Of a DNA stretch of 60,955 nucleotides, positions 25,400-33,941 are shown piece by piece. The stretch is from Pontiellaceae bacterium B12227 (GTDB taxonomy: Bacteria > Verrucomicrobiota > Kiritimatiellia > Kiritimatiellales > Pontiellaceae). The DNA lies in NCBI GenBank assembly GCA_029432775.1, contig JAROAZ010000032.1:1-60955 (forward strand), given 5' to 3'. The stretch's first letter is position 1. Each line of letters opens with the position of its first letter. Under the pieces are notes generated by a model. That model saw only the letters and a list, made by a program, of their open reading frames with translations, ran no database searches and was not told the origin of the DNA. A program made the translations under genes and the position numbers.

Positions 25400-28300
25400 G
25401 ATCGTTCTGAGCGGCCGGGATCGCCGGGGCCCCATTTCGTGGATGACGCGCAACCCCGTTGCCTCCAATATTATTATGCTGATTCTCGTGCTTGGCGGGA
25501 TCCTCCAGGTTTTCAATATCAAACAGGAATTCCTGCCGAATGCCTCCCTCGATTTTGTCACGGTTTCCGTGCCCTATCCCGGCGCCAGTCCGGAAGAGGT
25601 GGAACAGGCCATTGTGCTTGCGGTGGAAGAATCCGTACGCGGCCTCGACGGGGCCGAAGAAATCCTCTCCTACGCCCGAGAAGGTTCCGGCGTAGTCGAG
25701 GTTGAAGTCATGTCCGGTTACGATATTCAACAACTGTCGCAGGATATTCAAAGCGAAGTAGACCGCATCCGGACGTTCCCGGAAGATGCCGAAGAACCTA
25801 TCATTAATATCAGTTCTCTGCGCCGCGAAGTCCTCTCCGTGATTGTCTCTGCCGATACCGCCGATACCGTTCTGCGCGAAGTGACCGAACAGGTGCGTGA
25901 GAGTCTGATTGTTTCTCCCGGTATTACACAGGTGGAACTCTCGAATGTGCGCAGCTATGAAATTGGCATTGAAGTGCCGCAGGATACGTTGCGCGCCTAT
26001 GGGCTGACACTGGCGGATGTGGCGGACACAATTGCACGGGCCTCTGTGGAAACACCGGGCGGCGGCATGAAAACCACCAGCGGGGAAATCCTCGTCCGGG
26101 TGCGCGACCGCCGCGACTTTGGCGACCAGTTCGGCAAGATCCCGCTGATCATCGGGCCGGATGGAACACAGGTGCTTCTCGAAGACGTTGCCACCATTCG
26201 CGACAGCTTCGACGACTCCGATAAGTTTACCTATTTCAATGGGAAGCCGGCGCTCATGATGAGCGTCTACCGCGTGGGTAAAGAAACCCCGCTGACCGTT
26301 GAAGAATCAGTACTCGAAGTGCTCGAAGAACTGGAAGCCACCCTACCGGAAGGCATTGAACTGACCACCTGGAACAGCCGGGCCGATATGTTCCGCCAAC
26401 GCATGAACCTGCTGATGCGCAACGGCCTGCTAGGTCTCATTCTTGTCTTCCTGGTGCTCGGCTTCTTCCTCGAAATGCGTCTCGCTTTCTGGGTGATGCT
26501 CGGCATTCCGATCTCATTCCTCGGCACGCTGCTGCTGATGCCGGCCCTCGGCCTGAGCATCAGCATGGTTTCCATGTTTGCCTTCATTCTCGCTCTGGGC
26601 ATCGTGGTCGACGATGCCATCGTCGTCGGCGAAAACATTTATCACAACCATCAGGACGGCATGCCGTTTCTGCAGGCAGCCATCGTGGGCGCACGCCAGA
26701 TTGCGATGCCGGTCACCTTCAGTATTCTCACCAATATTGTTGCCTTCATGCCGCTTTATTTTGTGCCGGGGGTAATGGGTAAATTTTTCCGGGCCATCCC
26801 GTTGGTGGTCTGCTCCACCTTTGTGATTTCACTGGTGGAAGCCCTCTATGTACTGCCTGCCCATCTGGGGCATCAGAAGGATCTGGCAAACCCGCATATC
26901 ATTCATCGGATGCAGCAGCGCTTCAGCAAAGCTTTCACCCGATTCATTCATGAAAAGTACGGCCCCTTCCTGGACATCACCCTGCGCAACCGCTACCTCA
27001 CAGTTGCAATCGGCCTGTTCATTCTGATCATTACGCTTAGCTATGTTAAAAGCGGCCGCATGGGTTTCCAACTGTTCCCGAGCGTGGAGTCCGATGTGGC
27101 GCTTTGCACGTTCAAACTTCCCTACGGCGCCCCGGTGGATAAGACCCTCGCCATTCACGACCAGATCATCGATGCCGGAAACCAGCTCGTTAAAGAGATC
27201 GAGGAGCAGACCGGACAGAAACAGATTAAGGGATGCATTTCCCAGGTCGGAGCGGGCGGGCGCGGAATCACCGGCGGACACAGCGGATCGATTACCTTCG
27301 ATCTGGTCGATGCCGAAGTGCGCCCGGTTTCCACCGCCGACTTCGTTAAACGCTGGCGGACAAAATCAGGCCAGATTGCCGGCATCGACACCGTCCGTTT
27401 CCGCGATGACAGCGGAGGCCCGGGAGGCGGAACCGATGCCTTAACGGTGGAACTTTCACATCGCGACATCGATGTACTTGAACTGGCCAGTGCCGACCTG
27501 GCGGAGGCACTGGGAGAATATTCCATAGTCAGCGACATCGACGACGGCTTCACCCCCGGAAAACCCCAGGTCGACTTTACTCTCAAGGCCGAGGGCCGCA
27601 GCCTGGGCCTGACCTCGGCCGGCGTTGCCCGGCAGGTCCGTAATGCCTACTATGGCGACGAAGCCATTCGCCAGCAGCGCGGCCGAAACGAAATCAAGGT
27701 CATGATGCGGCTGCCGAAAGAAGAGCGCGAAACGGAATTCAGTCTGGAGTCGATGATTCTCCAAACACCTTCCGGCATCGAAGTCCCGTTGAGCGAAGTG
27801 GTCAACATGGAGCGCGGGCGCGCCTACACCACCATCTCCCGCCGTAACGGCCGCCGTGCCGTCACGGTTTCAGCCAACGTTACCCCGAAGAGCAAGGCCG
27901 ATCTGGTACTGGCCGATATGACGTCTGAAATGCTGCCCACCCTGCAGGCCAAATATCCGGGCCTTTCCTACTCCTTCGAAGGTCGGCAGGCCGATCAGCG
28001 GGAAAGTGTCCAGGGGCTGATCAAGGGACTGCTCGGTGCAATTATGCTGATCTACGTTATTCTCGCAATTCCGTTCAAGAGCTACAGCCAGCCACTGATT
28101 ATTATGATCAGTATTCCATTCGGGATTGTCGGCGCGGTGATCGGACATCTGCTGATGGGCTACAGCCTAAGCGTAATCAGCATCTTCGGCATCGTTGCGC
28201 TCTCCGGCGTGGTGGTGAACGACTCGCTGGTTCTGATCGACTTCTTTAACCAGAAACGGCTTGAAGGAATGAGCGTACACGACTCCGTCATGACGGCCGG

Positions 28301-28520
28301 AATCCAGCGTTTCCGCCCGATTGTACTGACCACACTGACGACTTTCGGCGGCCTGCTGCCCATGATTTTCGAGACCTCTCGGCAGGCGCGCTTCCTGATT
28401 CCGATGGCCATCTCGCTCGGCTTCGGCATCCTGTTTGCCACCGGCATCACACTTTTACTCATTCCTTCGCTGACCATGATTCTCGAGGATATTGGACGGT
28501 TCTTAAAAGGAAATGAGTAA
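25389..28520 (+). CDS. RND efflux permease (AcrB/HAE1-like), operon 2
   Basis: A 1043-residue inner membrane pump with twelve predicted membrane segments and two large periplasmic loops. The segment 4 aspartate pair is present (GIVVDDAIVVGENIYHN), with the C-terminal counterpart GVVVNDSLVLIDFF. The closest relative in view is the pump at 17298. Its last eight bases overlap the MATE gene start, so the second MATE pump belongs to this operon. Confidence 0.95.
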   Translation: MKNKIVLSGRDRRGPISWMTRNPVASNIIMLILVLGGILQVFNIKQEFLPNASLDFVTVSVPYPGASPEEVEQAIVLAVEESVRGLDGAEEILSYAREGSGVVEVEVMSGYDIQQLSQDIQSEVDRIRTFPEDAEEPIINISSLRREVLSVIVSADTADTVLREVTEQVRESLIVSPGITQVELSNVRSYEIGIEVPQDTLRAYGLTLADVADTIARASVETPGGGMKTTSGEILVRVRDRRDFGDQFGKIPLIIGPDGTQVLLEDVATIRDSFDDSDKFTYFNGKPALMMSVYRVGKETPLTVEESVLEVLEELEATLPEGIELTTWNSRADMFRQRMNLLMRNGLLGLILVFLVLGFFLEMRLAFWVMLGIPISFLGTLLLMPALGLSISMVSMFAFILALGIVVDDAIVVGENIYHNHQDGMPFLQAAIVGARQIAMPVTFSILTNIVAFMPLYFVPGVMGKFFRAIPLVVCSTFVISLVEALYVLPAHLGHQKDLANPHIIHRMQQRFSKAFTRFIHEKYGPFLDITLRNRYLTVAIGLFILIITLSYVKSGRMGFQLFPSVESDVALCTFKLPYGAPVDKTLAIHDQIIDAGNQLVKEIEEQTGQKQIKGCISQVGAGGRGITGGHSGSITFDLVDAEVRPVSTADFVKRWRTKSGQIAGIDTVRFRDDSGGPGGGTDALTVELSHRDIDVLELASADLAEALGEYSIVSDIDDGFTPGKPQVDFTLKAEGRSLGLTSAGVARQVRNAYYGDEAIRQQRGRNEIKVMMRLPKEERETEFSLESMILQTPSGIEVPLSEVVNMERGRAYTTISRRNGRRAVTVSANVTPKSKADLVLADMTSEMLPTLQAKYPGLSYSFEGRQADQRESVQGLIKGLLGAIMLIYVILAIPFKSYSQPLIIMISIPFGIVGAVIGHLLMGYSLSVISIFGIVALSGVVVNDSLVLIDFFNQKRLEGMSVHDSVMTAGIQRFRPIVLTTLTTFGGLLPMIFETSRQARFLIPMAISLGFGILFATGITLLLIPSLTMILEDIGRFLKGNE

Positions 28521-29853
28521 GCTTCTTAAAGGTTCCGTTGCCGGACATCTGACCAAACTGACACTTCCAGGCATTGGAGGAATGCTGGCGATCATGGTGT
28601 TCAACCTGACCGACACATGGTTCGTGTCGCGTCTGGGCACCGATGAACTGGCGGCGATGGGCTTCACCTTTGCCGTCGTCATGATTGTTGGCGCGCTGGC
28701 CATGGGCTTTTCCTCCGGCGCGGGCTCCATCATCAGCCGGGCACTCGGCGCAAAGAATAAAGCACTCGCGGCCCGCACCGTCACGGACGGCCTGTTCCTG
28801 ACCATCGTCGGAACAGCCATTGTCAGCGTGGTCGGCTATTTCACGATCGACCCGCTCTTCACCCTGCTGGGGGCTGAAGGGCACGTGCTCGAACTGGTTC
28901 GGGAATATATGGTGATCTGGTATATCGGAGCTGTGGCCGCCATTATGCCGCCGGTTTCCGACGGTTGCCTGCGTGCGTCGGGCGATGTTGTCCGCCCAAC
29001 AATTGTAATGTGCATCGTGGCGCTGATTAATGTAGTTCTCGACCCCGTTCTGATTTTCGGTTGGGGCCCGTTTCCAGCCCTTGGAATGAAAGGGGCCGCA
29101 TTGGCCACCATCATTGCCCGGGTCATTGCCATGATCGCATCGCTCAGCTTTCTTCATTTTAAACACGGACTCATCGACTGGTCCCGGCATCGGCTGAGCT
29201 CAGTGTTTGCATCCTGGAAAGAGATCATCCGGCTGGGCATCCCGGCCGCCCTCACCCAGGCACTCAATCCGGTTGCTCAGGGTTTCTATATCCGACTGGC
29301 TGCCGGAGTCGGCGGCGTACAGGCCGTGGCCGCCATGGCTACCGGAACCCGCATCGAAGCCTTTCTGCTGATCATTGCCATGGCCTACGGCATTGCGATT
29401 GTGCCCTTTGTTGGCTTCAACTATGGAGCAGAAAAACACCACCGTGTGCAGGAGGCCCGGCGCATCAGCACCCGCTTTGCCTTCATTTATGCGGCAGCAT
29501 CTCTGCTCCTGCTTCTTCCAATGGCTGGAATGGTATCGGGCTGGTTCAGCGATGATCCCACCGTCATCAAACTCAGTACTGCCTACCTGCTCATCAGCGT
29601 TCTCGGAATGACCGGCGGCCTGATCAGCATGTGGATGAGCCAGCTGCTCAACGTCATTGGAAAGCCACGCCCCGTCATGAGCATCAACCTGTGCCGCGTG
29701 TTCGCGTTCATCATTCCACTCAGTCTCATCGGCAGCAAGCTCTTCGGGTTTAACGGCCTCGTAGGCGGCATTGCCCTCGGCAATCTCTTATCAGGTGCTC
29801 AGGCTTATTTACTCACCCGCCGGCAACTGAGATCTTCGCAGGCACAAGCGTAA
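28513..29853 (+). CDS. MATE family efflux transporter, last gene of RND operon 2
   Basis: A 446-residue MATE protein (GHLTKLTLPGIGGMLAIMVF, LADTWFVSRLG-type start, INVVLDPVLIFGWGPFP). AAAGGAA lies immediately before the ATG inside the permease gene. Coupling an RND pump with a MATE pump suggests a shared substrate class handled at two steps. Two exact dispersed palindromes and one near copy fall in its coding sequence (28565, 29072, 29516). Its stop codon lies inside the 40-bp nested palindrome at 29849. Confidence 0.93.
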   Translation: MSKLLKGSVAGHLTKLTLPGIGGMLAIMVFNLTDTWFVSRLGTDELAAMGFTFAVVMIVGALAMGFSSGAGSIISRALGAKNKALAARTVTDGLFLTIVGTAIVSVVGYFTIDPLFTLLGAEGHVLELVREYMVIWYIGAVAAIMPPVSDGCLRASGDVVRPTIVMCIVALINVVLDPVLIFGWGPFPALGMKGAALATIIARVIAMIASLSFLHFKHGLIDWSRHRLSSVFASWKEIIRLGIPAALTQALNPVAQGFYIRLAAGVGGVQAVAAMATGTRIEAFLLIIAMAYGIAIVPFVGFNYGAEKHHRVQEARRISTRFAFIYAAASLLLLLPMAGMVSGWFSDDPTVIKLSTAYLLISVLGMTGGLISMWMSQLLNVIGKPRPVMSINLCRVFAFIIPLSLIGSKLFGFNGLVGGIALGNLLSGAQAYLLTRRQLRSSQAQA

Positions 29854-29918
29854 CGATTTGACTGACGGCCGTCAGCTAAATCATTACGCCTTGTCCGGCC
29901 TCTTCAATGAGATTCATC
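29849..29918 (-). pseudogene. Solo nested palindrome with the last codons of a lost PaaX-like gene
   Basis: A 40-bp nested palindrome (29849-29888; centre CTGACGGCCGTCAG, outer arms CGTAACG and CATTACG) continues for 30 bases that match the 3' end of the gene at 30066. On the minus strand it reads MNLIEEAGQGVMI then stop, against MTLIEEAGQGVTI in the intact gene. The differences include silent third-position changes, so this piece probably descends from another functional copy, not from a recent local duplication. Homology stops upstream of that point. Confidence 0.7.
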
Positions 29919-30038
29919 CGGCGAACGCCAACTCTCTGCACAGGCGATTAAACAGGGTTTCATTGCATATATTGGAATATTTAAGCCTCATGACTTCGGT
30001 GTTTCGGCTGCAAGACGATGTCGGCAGCACAACCCAAG
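29919..30038. other. Spacer between two nested palindromes
   Basis: About 120 bases without a plausible gene or a recognisable signal. It contains ATATTGGAATAT, half of the dispersed palindrome. Confidence 0.4.
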
Positions 30039-30939
30039 CGTAACGTTTTCATCGACGGCCGTCAGCTAAATCGTTACGCCCTGCCCGGCCTCTTCAATGA
30101 GGGTCATCAGCATTTTGTGCATAGAATACGCCTGTTTCCCGAGATAGTTGTCAGGGAGCAGAGGCGATGGCAGCAATGGATCTTCCATAAAAGCCCCGTG
30201 GTAGGCCTCCAGCGAGGTGCGAATCAGCTCCGCAAGTTCTTCGGACGATGGGCCGGCCTGTTTCAGAAGAGCGATATTCTTTTCACAGATTTCGCAATAG
30301 TGTTCCTGAAGAACATCAAGGCGGTCAAAGTTCCAGGCATTGGAAACAATCCGGTCAGACGACAGCCCCAAGACTGTTCGTGCTTCGAGCAGATAAGCAA
30401 ATGCATCCACATTCGCCGTCTGCGTGAGGTCATCGAAATCAGGCCGGATATCCTCGGGAGTCACCCAGACACTTTGCTGCAGACATCCCATTCGCATGCG
30501 CTTCAGGAATGAGCGCAGAATATTCCTGTATTTTCGATCCACCTCAGGGACATCGTAGACCAGCATGTACCAAATATCATTCCAGCGTCTGTTCCAGAAC
30601 TTCTCCGGCGAAAAATAGTCGGGGATCTGATCCTGACCGCTTTCTGTCAGAAACAGCTTTGGAACCGACCCGCCGGTTGACTGATAAACCACGAGCCCTT
30701 TATCGCGCAACCGCTTGGAGGCATTGCGGAAAGCCGCCCGGTTGGGATAGGTGTGGCGGTTCACGAGCGCCCAACCGCCACGACTCTTAAAGAGCGCTGA
30801 CATTTCCAGCAGCTCCATCATTTCAATGCCGATTCGCCGCCGCAGAACCGGCAGCGAGATATCCGGATGGTGAAATCGTGCCCACTTCATAAACCAAAAC
30901 GTAACGTTTCAACTGACGGCCGTCGATGAATTCGTTACG
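30039..30939. mobile_element. Candidate 0.9-kb element: PaaX/Cas2-fold gene between 40-bp inverted palindromic ends
   Basis: A 40-bp nested palindrome lies at each end (30039-30078 and 30900-30939). The right copy matches the left one better when reversed (35 of 40) than directly (31 of 40), so they behave as terminal inverted repeats. Each has the core GACGGCCGTC and outer arms CGTAACG and CGTTACG. The only gene inside is the PaaX-like one, whose stop codon lies within the left end. I see no target-site duplication. Mobility is an inference; the alternative is a regulator with autoregulatory operators. Confidence 0.45.
30066..30890 (-). CDS. PaaX-like protein: winged helix plus Cas2-fold domain
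   Basis: A 274-residue protein. Residues about 20-75 form a winged-helix-like domain (YPNRAAFRNASKRLRDKGLV). Residues about 105-150 match the central Cas2-like ferredoxin domain of PaaX regulators (WYMLVYDVPEVDRKYR, then MGCLQQSVWVTPEDI). The C-terminal part is helical with a late YLGKQAYSMHKM. PaaX proteins repress phenylacetate genes, but none are nearby. The gene is enclosed by nested palindromes that overlap its stop codon and lie 10 bases before its start codon. It may be a repressor of itself or of the transporter at 31012, or a protein that handles the palindromes. Function unproven. Confidence 0.75.
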   Translation of the reverse strand: MKWARFHHPDISLPVLRRRIGIEMMELLEMSALFKSRGGWALVNRHTYPNRAAFRNASKRLRDKGLVVYQSTGGSVPKLFLTESGQDQIPDYFSPEKFWNRRWNDIWYMLVYDVPEVDRKYRNILRSFLKRMRMGCLQQSVWVTPEDIRPDFDDLTQTANVDAFAYLLEARTVLGLSSDRIVSNAWNFDRLDVLQEHYCEICEKNIALLKQAGPSSEELAELIRTSLEAYHGAFMEDPLLPSPLLPDNYLGKQAYSMHKMLMTLIEEAGQGVTI

Positions 30940-30991
30940 CCTTCACTGCTTTTAATTTCTTCCAATCTCTGGAAAGATTCATTTCAACAAC

Positions 30992-31006
30992 TTCCAAGGA
31001 TTGGAC
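30992..31006 (+). promoter_or_regulatory. TTCCA palindrome copy overlapping the transporter ribosome site
   Basis: TTCCAAGGATTGGAC is a one-mismatch family copy placed so that its AAGGA is the only Shine-Dalgarno-like sequence in front of the ATG at 31012. A protein or RNA hairpin at the palindrome could block translation. An exact copy lies 32 bases upstream (30960-30974). Confidence 0.4.
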
Positions 31007-31011
31007 AAGCT

Positions 31012-33255
31012 ATGGGCGAACAGGTTGAAAAGCAGGGATATTCATTCGGCACCTTTAAAGGGGTCTACACACCGAGCGTTCTGACGATCTTCGGCGTTAT
31101 CATGTACCTGCGCTTCGGCTGGGTGCTGGGCAATGTGGGCCTCTTCGGAACGTTGATGATTGTGACGATGGCCACGGCCATCACATTTCTCACCGGACTG
31201 TCGATTTCGGCGATGGCCACCAACATGAAAGTCGGAGGCGGCGGCGCGTACTATATCATCTCCCGCTCGCTGGGACTCGAAGCCGGGGCGGCGATCGGAC
31301 TCCCGCTCTTTTTCGCCCGGGCCATCGGCGTGGCGTTTTATATTGCCGGTTTCACGGAAGCGGTTCTGGCCTTGTTCGGGAATCCGCTGGCCGGGCTGGG
31401 AATTCATGATATGGCACTGGCCGGTAAACTTATATCCGTCACCACCCTCGTGCTGATCACCGCCCTGGCCTACATTTCGGCCGACCTTGCGCTGAAAGTG
31501 CAGTTTGCCATCTTTGCCGCCATTGCCTTTTCGCTGGTCTCCCTGTTTATGGGCAACCCGTCACCGGACGTCTTTGTGATTCCCCCTGATGCGGTACTTC
31601 CTCCCAAGGCCACATTCTGGGTGGTCTTTGCCGTCTTCTTCCCGGCCGTAACCGGCATCGAAGCGGGACTCGGCCTTTCGGGCGATCTGAAAAACCCCGC
31701 CCGCTCGTTGCCGGTGGGCACCCTGCTGGCCATTGGAACGGGCTATCTGGTCTATATGATTATGCCGATCTTCCTCAGCATCAAAGTACCGAATGCAGAT
31801 GCACTGCGGTTTGATCCGAACATTCTGAACACGGTGGCCCGCTGGGCCCTTCCGATTTCCATCGGTGTTTTTGCGGCCTCGCTCTCCAGTGCACTGGGCT
31901 CGCTGCTCGGCGCGCCGCGCACGCTGCAGGCACTCGCCGTGGACCGCATTATTCCGCGCTTTATCGGCCGGGGCTTCGGGAAAGATAAAGCCGACCCGCG
32001 CATTGCCACCGCCCTCTCCTTTTTTGTGGCACTCGCGGCGGTACTGCTGGGCGACCTCAACCTGATTGCGCCGATTCTTTCCATGTTCTTCCTGCTTTCC
32101 TATGGCCTGCTCAACTTGTCCGCGGGACTGGAAGGCCTGATTGAAAGCCCCTCCTGGCGACCGAAGTTCAGCGTTCCAAGCTGGGTTTCGCTGATCGGTG
32201 CGACCCTCTGTTTTGCGGCCATGCTGATGATTGATGCCGGTGCCACCCTGATTTCCATTTTCCTGACCGCTCTGGTCTTTTACCTGGTCAAACGGCGGCG
32301 CCTGAATGCTCATTGGGACGACATGCGCTATGGCATTCTGACCCTGCTCGTTCGCTTTGCGATTCAGCATTTGAACAAACTCAAGCCGGATGAACGCACC
32401 TGGCGGCCGAATATTCTGGCCTTGAGCGGCTCGCCGAAATCGCGCTGGCATCTGGTGGAAATGGCCCATTCACTGACGCGCCACAGCAGTGCGCTGACGG
32501 TGGCAAGTATCCTGCCGGTGGAAGACTGGTCGGCCGAAAAAGTCCAGACCATGGAAACTTCCATGCGCGAATATCTCGAAAAGCGCGAAGTGGATGCCAT
32601 GGTTAAGATTTTCCCCTCGCCCGATATGCTGAACGGTGCGCGCGCATTGGTTCGCGCCTATGGTTACGGCCCGCTGACGCCCAATACGATTCTTCTGGGC
32701 GACACCGAGAATCACTCGAATTTTAACGAATTCGCTGAGCTGATTCAGCTGGTCTACCGCACCCAGCGTAACCTGATTATGCTCCGTGAGAGCGACGTGG
32801 AAGCCTCCGATGAAGCGGTTGAGATTCATGTCTGGTGGGGCGGGAACAAAGATAACATCGGGCTGATCCTCACACTGGCTTATCAGATTCAGAAGAGTCC
32901 GGTTTGGAAAGAGTCGAAGCTGATTCTTAAAACCATCGTTGACCACGAAGACGAACGGGTGCAGGCGCAGGAGCGTTTGGACAGCTTTATTGAAGAACAG
33001 CGCATTCCGGCCGAAGCCGACGTGCTCATAAAGCGTCTGCCCAGCTTCTATGACATTATCCGCCAGTCCTCATCCGATGCAGGTCTGGTGTTTATGGGCA
33101 TGCGTCCGCCGGGCGAGGATGAGAGTCACGACGACTACGGCCGCTACTACGGAAGCCTGATGGATGCCACAAAAGGAATGCCCCCGCTTGCCTTTGTGCT
33201 GGCAGCGGAGGCGATTGAGTTCCGTCAGGTTATCGGCATTTCAGACCGGCGGTAG
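31012..33255 (+). CDS. SLC12-type cation-chloride cotransporter / amino acid permease-like protein
   Basis: A 747-residue membrane protein. The N-terminus fits the cation-chloride cotransporter pattern (GTFKGVYTPSVLTIFGVIMYLRFGWVLG). About twelve membrane segments are followed by a cytoplasmic C-terminal half (about residues 445-747) like the SLC12 tail (ILALSGSPKSRWHLVEMAHSL; SSSDAGLVFMGMRPPGED). It probably moves K+ or Na+ with Cl-, or an amino acid, in the inner membrane; bacterial members are poorly characterised. Two TTCCA palindromes and one nested palindrome (30900) lie in its upstream region. Confidence 0.85.
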   Translation: MGEQVEKQGYSFGTFKGVYTPSVLTIFGVIMYLRFGWVLGNVGLFGTLMIVTMATAITFLTGLSISAMATNMKVGGGGAYYIISRSLGLEAGAAIGLPLFFARAIGVAFYIAGFTEAVLALFGNPLAGLGIHDMALAGKLISVTTLVLITALAYISADLALKVQFAIFAAIAFSLVSLFMGNPSPDVFVIPPDAVLPPKATFWVVFAVFFPAVTGIEAGLGLSGDLKNPARSLPVGTLLAIGTGYLVYMIMPIFLSIKVPNADALRFDPNILNTVARWALPISIGVFAASLSSALGSLLGAPRTLQALAVDRIIPRFIGRGFGKDKADPRIATALSFFVALAAVLLGDLNLIAPILSMFFLLSYGLLNLSAGLEGLIESPSWRPKFSVPSWVSLIGATLCFAAMLMIDAGATLISIFLTALVFYLVKRRRLNAHWDDMRYGILTLLVRFAIQHLNKLKPDERTWRPNILALSGSPKSRWHLVEMAHSLTRHSSALTVASILPVEDWSAEKVQTMETSMREYLEKREVDAMVKIFPSPDMLNGARALVRAYGYGPLTPNTILLGDTENHSNFNEFAELIQLVYRTQRNLIMLRESDVEASDEAVEIHVWWGGNKDNIGLILTLAYQIQKSPVWKESKLILKTIVDHEDERVQAQERLDSFIEEQRIPAEADVLIKRLPSFYDIIRQSSSDAGLVFMGMRPPGEDESHDDYGRYYGSLMDATKGMPPLAFVLAAEAIEFRQVIGISDRR

Positions 33256-33272
33256 ATGAGTCGCTATTCGCT

Positions 33273-33923
33273 TCAGGCGAGGCCCAGGCCGGAAAGAATG
33301 ACCGTCTTGAGCTCGTGGTAGGCCTTTTCCAGATCGTCGTTGATGATCTGGAAAGAATACTCCTTGGCGGATTCCATTTCACCGGCCGCATTTTCCAACC
33401 GTTTCAGAATCACCTTTTCCTCGTCCGTACCACGGCCACGCAGACGTTTTTCCAGCTCTTCCATGGAAGGCGGAGAAATAAAGATGTCGGTGAATCCCCG
33501 GCGAATCGGATGGCGCGGGTCGAGCCGAACCAGGGATTCCCGCAATTGCTTGGCCCCCTGGACATCGATATCGAGGAGCACATGATTGCCCTCTTCCATG
33601 GCATAAAGCACAGTATCTTCCAGCGTGCCGTAGTAATTCCCATGCACCTTGGCCCACTCCAGAAACTCACCCTGTTTGATGCGTTCCTTGAACTCTTTCT
33701 TCGATAGAAAGAAGTAGTGCTCGCCATCCTTTTCCTCACCGCGCGGTGCGCGGGTGGTGCAGGAAACCGAAGAGATGATCTTCGGGAACTCATCGACCAG
33801 ACGGTCGCACAGCGTACTTTTTCCACAGCCGGACGGTGCTGAAACCACAATCATCAACGGACGACTCGGGCGCGGCAGCTCGCTGCCCTCTCTATTGATT
33901 AAATGATGCGTATTTTCTTCCAC
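33273..33923 (-). CDS. gmk: Guanylate kinase
   Basis: A 216-residue enzyme that phosphorylates GMP to GDP with ATP in the cytoplasm. The P-loop is SAPSGCGKST (28-37). The GMP-binding region has SCTTRAPRGEEKDGEHYFFL, followed by LEWAKVHGNYYGT and LDIDVQGAKQLR. It follows yicC by 18 bases on the same strand, the usual yicC-gmk order, so the two are probably co-transcribed. Confidence 0.96.
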   Translation of the reverse strand: MEENTHHLINREGSELPRPSRPLMIVVSAPSGCGKSTLCDRLVDEFPKIISSVSCTTRAPRGEEKDGEHYFFLSKKEFKERIKQGEFLEWAKVHGNYYGTLEDTVLYAMEEGNHVLLDIDVQGAKQLRESLVRLDPRHPIRRGFTDIFISPPSMEELEKRLRGRGTDEEKVILKRLENAAGEMESAKEYSFQIINDDLEKAYHELKTVILSGLGLA

Positions 33924-33941
33924 ATTTAACTCCTGAACATC

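Noticed and set aside
29849..30939. Three spaced palindromes next to a Cas2-fold protein as a CRISPR array
   Set aside because: Spacing is irregular (about 190 and 860 bp), the units are palindromes rather than repeats with unique spacers, there is no Cas1, and the protein is PaaX-like with a winged helix.
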